Assembly (NCBI GenBank): GCA_948467605.1
Contig: CAOKET010000013.1
Coordinates: 1-43,414, forward strand
Length of the DNA stretch: 43,414 bases
Origin: an uncultured Mycoplasmatota bacterium
Lineage (GTDB): Bacteria; Bacillota_I; Bacilli_A; RF39; UBA660
Direction: 5' to 3'
In this document: positions 15,989 to 22,325 of the stretch, piece after piece
How positions within the stretch are numbered: position 1 is the first letter of the stretch
Layout: each line of letters opens with the position of its first letter
Made by a program: the position numbers and the translations under genes
The notes under the pieces: generated by a model
Told to the model about the DNA's origin: nothing
Databases searched by the model: none
The model's input: the letters and a program-made list of their open reading frames with translations, nothing else

Positions 15989-16006
15989 ATCTTCCTCCTA
16001 ATTTTT

Positions 16007-16255
16007 TCATTCTTTATCATCTTTTATTAAAGACTTTAAAGTTTTTACTTTTAATCTTAAATTCCTATTTTCTTTTTTTATTTTTGTTGAGTCGTTTGCA
16101 TCTGCTAATCTTTTCATGAATGTTGTATATAACTCATCTTTAATAGTTTCTTCTAAAATTTCTATTTTTAATTCAGCGGTATTAAGTTTCATCTGTAGCT
16201 CTATTACTTTAGGGAACTTAAGCAATTGTAGTATTAGACGTATTATCTTTTTCAT
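16007..16255 (-). CDS. Small coiled-coil protein (82 aa)
   Basis: N-terminal hydrophobic/basic segment (KKIIRLILQLLKFPKVIEL) and a coiled coil (LNTAELKIEILEETIKDEL), basic C-terminus. It shares one base with the preceding HTH gene's stop. Unknown role. Confidence 0.5.
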   Translation of the reverse strand: MKKIIRLILQLLKFPKVIELQMKLNTAELKIEILEETIKDELYTTFMKRLADANDSTKIKKENRNLRLKVKTLKSLIKDDKE

Positions 16256-16569
16256 TAAATTCTTCTCCTAGCTTTATATAACCATTCTTCATAAATTCTT
16301 GCTTGTGGTTCTAATGACTCAATTCTAGCTTTTATATCGTTTAAACTATGTTGTACTTCAATAATTTCTAATACTAATTCCTCATGTGTTAAATTCTTAT
16401 AATTTTTAACTAATCTGTAACCAGCGGTTTGAGAATTGTATATAACTGGTTTATGTAGTTTTAATTCACTTATTCTACTTCTGACTTCTCTATCACTAAG
16501 TCCTGTTTCTGCTACTAGTTGTGTTCTAGTTTTAAATTCTTTATCGTTTAAATAATCTTCTATTTCCAT
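16255..16569 (-). CDS. Winged-HTH phage protein
   Basis: 104 residues. 'TRTQLVAETGLSDREVRSRISEL' and 'VIYNSQTAGYRLV' form a winged helix-turn-helix (MarR/Rio-like DNA reading head), followed by a helical tail. It lies directly after the replication gene, so a role in replication or its control is plausible. Confidence 0.65.
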   Translation of the reverse strand: MEIEDYLNDKEFKTRTQLVAETGLSDREVRSRISELKLHKPVIYNSQTAGYRLVKNYKNLTHEELVLEIIEVQHSLNDIKARIESLEPQARIYEEWLYKARRRI

Positions 16570-16573
16570 AACA

Positions 16574-17314
16574 TCACCTATATTCTTTTAGTAATTCTTC
16601 CATTTCTGCTATTTCTTCTTTTGTTGCTTCTCTTTTTTCTATTTTTTTATCGAACCATTCAGGAAGTGATGAATTGTTTTTAGTAGTTTGTTCTTTAATT
16701 AAATTTTTTAATACTTCATGGACATAATTAATATTTGTAATATTTCTTCGTTGTGTTTCTTTAACTGCTTGTTTTAACAACTCTCTATCAACCTTTTCAT
16801 CTTCCCAAAAATGAATTGTATTTATTTCAATAGGAGTTCCATTTACAATCCAATTTAAATCTTCGAGAAATTCAAAAATATTTTTTTCTTTAAATATTTC
16901 TTTTTCATTATCATTTACATTAACATTCTCATTAACATTTACATCAACATTAGGTTTTTTATTTTCTAACCTATGGTTTTCTAATTCTAAACCAGTGGTT
17001 TCATCTTCTTGTAACCTATGGTTTATATCTTCTGAACCTTTGGTTAATTCTTTAGTTTTTTCTATATTACCTATGGTTTCTGTTTCATTATTCTTTGGTT
17101 TTCTTCCACCTTTTTTGCCATCAACCCTACGTTTTTTATTAGCATCTATTTGTGGTTTTATTAGTACAAATACTTTCATAAGCTCTTTATCAAGTTTTGG
17201 CATTTCATCATATAATGCATATCTATTTATTGCTTTATATAACTGGAACTGTTCTTTTTCAGTATAGTAACTTATGGCTTCCTCAAAACTTTCGTAATAT
17301 ACAAAACTATTCAT
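16574..17314 (-). CDS. Phage replication initiator-like protein (DUF6291-type)
   Basis: 246 residues. N-terminus 'YYESFEEAISYYTEKEQFQLYKAINRYAL' and 'VFVLIKPQIDANKKRR' matches the DUF6291-type domain found at replication loci of Firmicutes phages. A variable linker spans about 72-123 (rich in N/E, with NHRLQ and NHRLE repeats). The C-terminal region ends 'EWFDKKIEKREATKEEIAEMEELLKEY'. The linker is encoded by phased iterons at 16946-17101, the layout of an origin inside the initiator gene as in lambda O. DnaD-like function is inference. Confidence 0.7.
   Translation of the reverse strand: MNSFVYYESFEEAISYYTEKEQFQLYKAINRYALYDEMPKLDKELMKVFVLIKPQIDANKKRRVDGKKGGRKPKNNETETIGNIEKTKELTKGSEDINHRLQEDETTGLELENHRLENKKPNVDVNVNENVNVNDNEKEIFKEKNIFEFLEDLNWIVNGTPIEINTIHFWEDEKVDRELLKQAVKETQRRNITNINYVHEVLKNLIKEQTTKNNSSLPEWFDKKIEKREATKEEIAEMEELLKEYR
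16946..17101. repeat. Phased iteron array, probable phage replication origin
   Basis: Seven copies of a 12-bp element, consensus AACCTATGGTTT on the plus strand, start at 16946, 16968, 16990, 17013, 17035, 17068 and 17090. Spacings are 22, 22, 23, 22, 33 and 22 bp, i.e. two or three helical turns. The four central copies (16968-17046) and the one at 17068 are strongest; the outer two differ at two or three positions. Each core is a short palindrome AACC-N3-GGTT. They lie in the linker of the replication gene. Confidence 0.75.
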
Positions 17315-17594
17315 TTATACCTTCTTTAACAAAATAAGCTAAACCAACATATATAATTCCTAATTCAAATACCTCGGCTACATACCATAAATTGAAACTA
17401 TTAAGCGATAAATGATAGATGCATTGTAATATATATATGAGTATTATTAATGTTGATATTATGTTTCTTATTTTTAAATGTTTGTCCAAATTTGACAAAA
17501 TCTTTTTTATCATGTATAATCTATGTTGAATTTTTTTATTCAAATCCCTTATTTGTTGGTGGACATTATGGGATTTTTTTATTTGTCTTTTCAT
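17307..17594 (-). CDS. Small membrane protein (95 aa)
   Basis: Basic N-terminus (MKRQIKKSHNVHQQIRDLNKK), then two predicted membrane helices (about 46-64 and 73-88). Overlaps the replication gene by 8 bp. Unknown role in the early operon. Confidence 0.5.
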   Translation of the reverse strand: MKRQIKKSHNVHQQIRDLNKKIQHRLYMIKKILSNLDKHLKIRNIISTLIILIYILQCIYHLSLNSFNLWYVAEVFELGIIYVGLAYFVKEGINE

Positions 17595-17604
17595 ACATCC
17601 TCCT

Positions 17605-17817
17605 TTATATAAATTCGTAATTATTATCTTTTTTTACTTGTTCTAGTTCATCTTTTGTATAGAACAAATCTTTCTTATCTTTATCTTGAAATATTAAATT
17701 TGCTGTGTCATAAAATGTCTTTAAATTATCTTTATACTTTTGTGTATCTTTTGGTATATAATCATCATGAATTCTTATAGAGATATTGTTTATTTTCATC
17801 GTATTTACTAAACACAT
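17605..17817 (-). CDS. Small phage protein (70 aa)
   Basis: Starts at ATG 17817 after GAGGAGATGAAATT. Contains 'ISIRIHDDYIPKDTQKYKDNLKTFYDTANLIF'. Acidic, helical; no known family. Confidence 0.5.
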   Translation of the reverse strand: MCLVNTMKINNISIRIHDDYIPKDTQKYKDNLKTFYDTANLIFQDKDKKDLFYTKDELEQVKKDNNYEFI

Positions 17818-17866
17818 AATTTCATCTCCTCTTTTTTTAGATTTAGCGGTCTTTTTTCATATTTTT

Positions 17867-18093
17867 TTATTTAAAAATTATTTTCAATATTTCTAAATCA
17901 ATTTCTTTAAATTCACTCACGTTCATCAAGTAATTAATAAGTTTTTGATATACATCTTTATATGTATATTTTTCTTGTTCTTTTAATTCTGTCGATATTT
18001 CAGAACTAAGTTTTTTATTTTCTCTAACTTTTCTATAATCTCATCATAATTAGATATAGATATTTTAATTTCTAATTCGTTTGTTCCTTTCAT
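17867..18093 (-). pseudogene. Frameshifted small early gene (or -1 frameshift site)
   Basis: From ATG 18093 the frame gives MKGTNELEIKISISNYDEII and stops after 36 residues. The -1 frame continues 'KLSSEISTELKEQEKYTYKD' and runs to a TAA at 17867-17869, giving a coherent protein of about 75 residues. The frames meet at A-AAA-AAC (18010-18016), either a one-base deletion in a homopolymer or a genuine slippery heptamer. The gene follows the Cro-like gene by 2 bp. Confidence 0.6.
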
Positions 18094-18095
18094 GC

Positions 18096-18326
18096 TTACC
18101 CACTTTCTTTTTGATTGTAACTATTTTCAGTTACAACATCTTCAAAAAAAATTTTGTCATATGACTCATCAAGAATATTTAATATTTTTTTTACTTCAAC
18201 TAAATTGAAATCCAATTTTCCATTTTCTTTAAGGTTATAATTGTTTTTTGATATTCCTAATAAATCAGCCATTTTCTGTTGAGTTATGCCTAGTTCATTT
18301 CGTTTTCCAACTAATTTAGGATACAT
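18096..18326 (-). CDS. Cro-like HTH (XRE family) regulator
   Basis: 76 residues. 'LVGKRNELGITQQKMADLLGISKNNYNLKENGKLDF' is a classic XRE helix-turn-helix. It is the first gene leftward from the divergent promoter region, so it is the lytic-side regulator. Ribosome site GGGAGGAAGT. The 3' end of the gene contains a second operator copy (18115-18136). Confidence 0.85.
   Translation of the reverse strand: MYPKLVGKRNELGITQQKMADLLGISKNNYNLKENGKLDFNLVEVKKILNILDESYDKIFFEDVVTENSYNQKESG
18115..18136. promoter_or_regulatory. Operator copy O2 inside cro 3' end
   Basis: TTGTAACT-N6-AGTTACAA, identical in both arms to the operator at 18357-18378 but lying within the coding sequence (codons for VVTENSYN). 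Spacing centre to centre is 242 bp, suited to looping by repressor. Confidence 0.6.
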
Positions 18327-18356
18327 ACTTCCTCCCTTCTATTTTTCAATTTCATT

Positions 18357-18378
18357 TTGTAACTATTTTAAGTTACAA
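18357..18378. promoter_or_regulatory. Operator copy O1
   Basis: Perfect palindrome TTGTAACT-N6-AGTTACAA, covering the predicted start site just downstream of the leftward promoter (-10 at 18383-18388). Binding here would block the lytic promoter. Confidence 0.7.
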
Positions 18379-18382
18379 GTCA

Positions 18383-18411
18383 ATTCTAACACACTATAAT
18401 TGCTCTGTCAA
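18383..18411 (-). promoter_or_regulatory. Leftward lytic promoter
   Basis: On the minus strand TTGACA (18406-18411), a 17-bp spacer and TAGAAT (18383-18388): near-consensus. Drives the Cro-like gene and the early operon. Overlapped at its start site by O1. Confidence 0.75.
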
Positions 18412-18431
18412 CAAAAAAAGTAACATTTGTG

Positions 18432-18460
18432 TTGATTTTTTCACTTTTTTTAGTTATAAT
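18432..18460 (+). promoter_or_regulatory. Repressor promoter
   Basis: TTGATT (18432-18437), 17-bp spacer and perfect TATAAT (18455-18460), followed by GGGAGG and ATG 18483. Divergent from the lytic promoter. A half-operator-like GTAACA lies just upstream at 18419-18425. Confidence 0.75.
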
Positions 18461-18482
18461 ATTTATTGAAGGGAGGCACTTC

Positions 18483-18908
18483 ATGGATTTTGAAAACGAT
18501 GAAAACCTAGACTATCAATTAAATAAAATAGCTTCTATTGTAATCAAAGAAAAAAGATTAAATAAAGGATATAGTTTAGAAGATGTTGTAAATAGATTAA
18601 ATAATATCATTACTAGGCAATCACTATATAGATATGAGAATAATGAAGCAAGAATGAAAAACAACATATTTAAAAAGATATGTTTAGCCCTAAATGAAAA
18701 CCCTTCGGAAGTTTGGGAAGAAATAAATAGTAGATTTTTAAATAATATTAATGATACAGATACAAAAAATAATAACTCATTTGATGAATTAGATGTTTTA
18801 TACAAAAATTCTAAAGGTATTATGTCGGAAGAAACAAAATCTACAATTGAATTTTTGATGAAAAAAACTATCGATAATTATGAAAAATCCAAAAATAATA
18901 AAGAATAG
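18483..18908 (+). CDS. CI-like repressor (HTH)
   Basis: 141 residues from ATG 18483 (GGGAGG site). The N-terminal half is an XRE-type HTH: 'SIVIKEKRLNKGYSLEDVVNRLNNIITRQSLYRYENNEARMK'. The C-terminal part is helical and short, without an S24 autoprotease. Together with the following ImmA-like protease this is the ICEBs1-type immunity arrangement, where the protease cleaves the repressor to induce. Likely binds O1/O2. Confidence 0.8.
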   Translation: MDFENDENLDYQLNKIASIVIKEKRLNKGYSLEDVVNRLNNIITRQSLYRYENNEARMKNNIFKKICLALNENPSEVWEEINSRFLNNINDTDTKNNNSFDELDVLYKNSKGIMSEETKSTIEFLMKKTIDNYEKSKNNKE

Positions 18909-19279
18909 TATGCTAGTATAGGTACTAATTAAAGGGTGGTACAATATGAATATTAGTAATTTAGTTAAGGGAGAAATATCTCAAAAGGATCTATTAAACT
19001 ACTATAATGCAACTATAATTTATGAAGAGTTGCCTAATAGTATACAAGGATTAGTTTTTAAATATGATAGTATATTCTTTATATTAATTGATAAAAATTT
19101 ATCATATTATAAAAAAAGAAAAACTATTTTACATGAATTAGCTCATATAGAATTGTGTCAGTTAGAGCAATATGATAAAGATCTATTTGCTTTAAAAGTC
19201 AACAAATATGAAGATGAAGCAGATGAATATATAAAATTCATCTTAAATGAAATTGGTTAAAAATATGCTAGTACAGGTA
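18909..19279 (+). repeat. Pair of 16-bp direct repeats flanking immA
   Basis: TATGCTAGTATAGGTA at 18909-18924 and TATGCTAGTACAGGTA at 19264-19279 (one mismatch). Each lies just after a stop codon, of the repressor and of the ImmA-like gene. Possible regulatory or recombinational junction sequence. Confidence 0.5.
18946..19260 (+). CDS. ImmA/IrrE-like metalloprotease
   Basis: 104 residues with the zinc site H63-E64-x-x-H67 (LHELAHIELCQL). It is shorter than ICEBs1 ImmA but has the same position after the repressor. Expected to cleave the repressor on damage or other signals. Ribosome site GGGTGG. A 16-bp sequence just before it recurs after its stop. Confidence 0.8.
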   Translation: MNISNLVKGEISQKDLLNYYNATIIYEELPNSIQGLVFKYDSIFFILIDKNLSYYKKRKTILHELAHIELCQLEQYDKDLFALKVNKYEDEADEYIKFILNEIG

Positions 19280-19317
19280 TTTTTAATATATATTAATATT
19301 AGAAGGAAGGAGTACTT

Positions 19318-19764
19318 ATGAAAAGTTATGCAAGAGGGAATCTTGGAAAAGATGAAAATATTATACATGAATCAAAAATTAGTATTATACCTTTAATAAG
19401 TTATATCATACCTGTTATCATATTTGCTATTGCAATGTTTATTGTACAAAATATTTGGTTTGCAATAATATCAGTTGCAATAATATTTCTTTGTATAGTA
19501 GACCTAATAAAGGCAATAATAGGTATTTTAACAACTGAATTAGTAGTTACAAACAAAAGAGTTATTGGTAAAACTGGACTTATTAACACAAAAACTTTAG
19601 AGGCACCTTTAGATAAAATTACAACAGTTTCAATAAAAAAAGGACTACTAGGTCATATATTTAATTATGGAACTGTGAATATTAACGTATTTTCTGATAA
19701 ATATGACTATAACTTTATAGAAAAACCTGAATTGCTTAAAAATGAGTTAATGAAATTAGTATAA
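19318..19764 (+). CDS. bPH-domain membrane protein
   Basis: 148 residues. Two membrane helices (about 22-66) precede a bacterial PH-like domain with 'TELVVTNKRVIGKTGLINTKTLEAPLDKITTVSIKKGLLG', the YdbT/YdbS type. It sits in the lysogenic operon, so it is probably made in the lysogen. Superinfection exclusion or envelope modification is a guess. GGAAGGAG ribosome site. Confidence 0.75.
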   Translation: MKSYARGNLGKDENIIHESKISIIPLISYIIPVIIFAIAMFIVQNIWFAIISVAIIFLCIVDLIKAIIGILTTELVVTNKRVIGKTGLINTKTLEAPLDKITTVSIKKGLLGHIFNYGTVNINVFSDKYDYNFIEKPELLKNELMKLV

Positions 19765-19786
19765 CTAAAAGAGGTGAATAAATAAA

Positions 19787-20002
19787 ATGACAAACAGGCA
19801 AAAAGCAGAAAGGCATAATTACTTATTAAATCATCTAAAAAAATTAGTTGAAATTGATGAAACTAAATTATCAAAAGATGAACAAGAAAAATTGTTAATA
19901 GAAAAAACCAACACATCAACAGAAATTGATAACATTAGAAAAGAATTAGGTATTAATACTTCAACAGTTATTACCGAGGAAGAAATTAATAGCATAGAGT
20001 AA
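19787..20002 (+). CDS. Small charged protein (71 aa)
   Basis: MTNRQKAERHNYLLNHLKKL..., helical and strongly charged, ending ITEEEINSIE. Last gene of the lysogenic operon, behind AGAGGTGA. Function unknown. Confidence 0.6.
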   Translation: MTNRQKAERHNYLLNHLKKLVEIDETKLSKDEQEKLLIEKTNTSTEIDNIRKELGINTSTVITEEEINSIE

Positions 20003-20009
20003 ATAAAAA

Positions 20010-20035
20010 ACGTACAGAGCGCCAACTCTATACGT
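20010..20035 (-). terminator. Hairpin with U-tract on minus strand
   Basis: ACGTA-C-AGAG / CTCT-A-TACGT stem with one internal mismatch and 6-nt loop; on the minus strand it is followed by TTTTTTATTT. It would stop any transcription entering the lysogenic operon from the right. On the plus strand it has no U-tract. Confidence 0.4.
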
Positions 20036-20096
20036 AATATGAAAAAACACTTACGACCGCTAAATCATAAAAATAGAACTATAAAGAACTATGTGC

Positions 20097-20125
20097 TTTT
20101 TCGTGTTTAATTATATCACGAAAAA
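20097..20125. terminator. Bidirectional terminator before integrase
   Basis: TTTTTCGTG / CACGAAAAA, a 9-bp stem with an 11-nt loop, A-rich on one side and T-rich on the other. Separates the lysogenic operon from the integrase gene, so int should have its own promoter. The rest of 20036-20159 is noncoding, with a tandem AGAACTAT repeat and a copy of GACCGCTAAATC at 20055-20066. Confidence 0.5.
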
Positions 20126-20159
20126 CACGTATATTGCAATAAAAAGGAGTGATATAATT

Positions 20160-21749
20160 ATGTCAATATTATTAGAAATATATTTAGAATACTTAAGAAA
20201 ATCCCGTGAAGATTTAGATTACGAACGTAAATATGATGATGATAAAACATTAGAAAGACATAAAGAGCGATTAAAAATGATAACTAGTAGTACAGGTAGA
20301 CCTGTTAGTGATGAAAATATATATGAAGAAGTAGTAAGTGGAGATAGCATAGATGAACGACCACAAATACAAAGATTACTTAGAGATATTGAAAATCCAA
20401 ATGTTAAAGGTGTATGGGTAATTGATGTACAAAGACTTTGTCGTGGTGATTTGGGCGATCAAGATAGAATTATAAAAACATTCAAATATACTAATACATT
20501 AATACTAACTCCTGAAAAAGAGTATGATTTAAGTAACCCAGCTGATGAAGAATATTTAATTGACAAGTTATCATATTCACGTAAAGAATATAATAATATT
20601 AAAAAAAGATTAAATGATGGTAGAAAAGACAGTGTTCATGCTGGCTATTTTATATCAAGTACAGCTCCATATGGATATGAACGATACAAATTAAAAGGTC
20701 AAAAAGGATGGTCACTTAAAATAGTTGAAGAAAAAGCGGATATTGTACGTATGATATTTAGAATGTGTTTAGAAGGTAAGGGAACATTTGCAATAGCTAC
20801 ACATCTAAATGAATTAGGTATTAAATCACCACGGAATAAAAAATGGAGAAAAAATGGTATTAGAGAAATGTTACATAATGAAACATATACTGGATTTGTC
20901 AAATGGCAAAAAAGAAAATGTATTACAACTGTTGTGAATGGAAAAATCACTCATAAAATAATAAGGCAAAAAAAAGGAGATTATTTACTTGAAAAAGGAA
21001 AACATGAACCTATAATCTCCGAAGAAGATTTTAAACTTGTGCAAGAAAAATTGAAATCTTGTTCTACTAAATATGTAAAAAGTGACAGTGAACTCAAAAA
21101 TCCACTTGCTGGAATATTACATTGTAGTGAATGTGGACTAGTCATGGCTCGTAGAGATGGAGGATTCTCAGTTTATTATAGACCAAGAGGAAGTAAATTA
21201 AATCCAACTCGATACAAAAGTAAACCAATAATTTATTGTACCCATAAGTGCAGAACAAAATCTCACGTTCTAGAATATGTAGAAATAGCATTAATTGATT
21301 CATTAAAAATTTGGTTATCAGAAAATAGAAAAATCATTGAAGATTATGATAACAATAGTTCTAGTATTATTAGTAACATAACAAATCAACTAGATATTTT
21401 AAATAAAGAACTTTCTAAAGAACAAAAAAAATTAGAAAGACTAAGAGATTTACTTGAAGATGGCATTTATGATAAAAATACATACCTAGAACGTTCGAAA
21501 ACAGTTGAGAGTAGTATTTGTACTATAAATACTCAAATATCAAAAATAACAAAGGAAAATGAGCAAATAAAGATGGATAAGCTTAAGACTTTAATTCCTA
21601 AAGTCGAATCGTGTATTGCTGAATATTTTAATTTAGATGTTAAAGAGAAAAATGAACTACTACATTCAATTTTAGAAAAGGTTATATATACTAAAACAAA
21701 GGCAAGAAGTCAATGTGATCTAACACTTGACCTTTATGTAAAATTATAA
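20160..21749 (+). CDS. int: Large serine recombinase (phage integrase)
   Basis: 529 residues from ATG 20160 (AAGGAG site); the frame upstream to 20091 has no ribosome site and crosses a terminator. The resolvase domain has the nucleophile S15 in 'EYLRKSRED', then 'VVSGDSIDERPQIQRLL' and 'GVWVIDVQRLCRGD'. A recombinase domain follows ('APYGYERYKLKG', 'IREMLHNETYTGFVKWQ'), then a zinc ribbon (LHCSECGLVMARRDG, IYCTHKC) and a coiled coil at about 400-490. It integrates between short attP and attB sites, usually beside int. It ends 28 bp from the convergent bacteriocin gene. Confidence 0.95.
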   Translation: MSILLEIYLEYLRKSREDLDYERKYDDDKTLERHKERLKMITSSTGRPVSDENIYEEVVSGDSIDERPQIQRLLRDIENPNVKGVWVIDVQRLCRGDLGDQDRIIKTFKYTNTLILTPEKEYDLSNPADEEYLIDKLSYSRKEYNNIKKRLNDGRKDSVHAGYFISSTAPYGYERYKLKGQKGWSLKIVEEKADIVRMIFRMCLEGKGTFAIATHLNELGIKSPRNKKWRKNGIREMLHNETYTGFVKWQKRKCITTVVNGKITHKIIRQKKGDYLLEKGKHEPIISEEDFKLVQEKLKSCSTKYVKSDSELKNPLAGILHCSECGLVMARRDGGFSVYYRPRGSKLNPTRYKSKPIIYCTHKCRTKSHVLEYVEIALIDSLKIWLSENRKIIEDYDNNSSSIISNITNQLDILNKELSKEQKKLERLRDLLEDGIYDKNTYLERSKTVESSICTINTQISKITKENEQIKMDKLKTLIPKVESCIAEYFNLDVKEKNELLHSILEKVIYTKTKARSQCDLTLDLYVKL

Positions 21750-21777
21750 AAAAATATATTTTGTTATATCATTGTGG

Positions 21778-21897
21778 TTATAATCCGTCAATTACACCAA
21801 TCACGAATATAACCCCAGCAATTATACTAGCAGCTATACCTAATTTAGATGCCCCACCTTTTATTTCTAATAATTGTTTTTTTTGTAATTCTATCAT
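21778..21897 (-). CDS. Double-glycine leader bacteriocin-like peptide
   Basis: 39 residues. Leader MIELQKKQLLEIKGG ends in the GG cleavage site of C39 exporters; the predicted core ASKLGIAASIIAGVIFVIGV ends IDGL and has GxxxG-like small-residue spacing typical of class II membrane-active bacteriocins. The ATG overlaps the accessory gene's stop (ATGA), so it is coupled to the exporter operon. The core has no cysteine and ends abruptly 28 bp from the integrase gene. From memory, similar peptides carry a short Pro/Cys-containing tail after the DG, so the 3' end may have been replaced by prophage insertion. Confidence 0.8.
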   Translation of the reverse strand: MIELQKKQLLEIKGGASKLGIAASIIAGVIFVIGVIDGL

Positions 21898-22325
21898 TTT
21901 ATACCTCCTTTAATACAATCAAAAATAAATTTTATTATTTTCTCTCTTTTTGTCCTTATTGAAATATCTACAACTCTATTTTCAATAGGATATTTTAATG
22001 TAGTTTTTAGCATTATTTCCTGATAATTTTTATAACTATCATTAACATACAAATCTTTTTGAATATAAAATATATGATATTTATATTCCTCTCCATCAAT
22101 ATTTATAGTATTACTTTCTATTATGTCTTGAACATCTTCTATGTCAACAAACATTTTCAAATAAAACTCATTTCCATCCCTATATACAATTCCTTTATTA
22201 TAATAATATTTTTGATAAGATAATACACTTGTAACAATAATAAATCCAAAAATAGTAATAAGTAGTGAAATTAAAAATAATTTTAAATTTAATAATTCCG
22301 TAGTTTCAAACTCAATATCATTCAC
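21894..22325 (-). CDS. Bacteriocin export accessory membrane protein
   Basis: 143 residues. A short cytoplasmic N-terminus and one membrane helix (about 13-36, LKLFLISLLITIFGFIIVTS) precede an extracellular beta-rich domain. It lies between the C39 exporter and the precursor, overlapping both. It occupies the place of the HlyD/LcnD-type accessory protein but is much shorter and lacks the long coiled coil. Immunity is an alternative role. Confidence 0.6.
   Translation of the reverse strand: MNDIEFETTELLNLKLFLISLLITIFGFIIVTSVLSYQKYYYNKGIVYRDGNEFYLKMFVDIEDVQDIIESNTINIDGEEYKYHIFYIQKDLYVNDSYKNYQEIMLKTTLKYPIENRVVDISIRTKREKIIKFIFDCIKGGIK

Noticed and set aside
18946..19260. Toxin-antitoxin pair with the repressor gene
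   Set aside because: HExxH protease after an HTH repressor at a divergent phage switch is better explained as ImmA/ImmR-type immunity control.
20091..20159. 23-residue N-terminal extension of the integrase
   Set aside because: Crosses a hairpin terminator and lacks a ribosome site; AAGGAG precedes ATG 20160.
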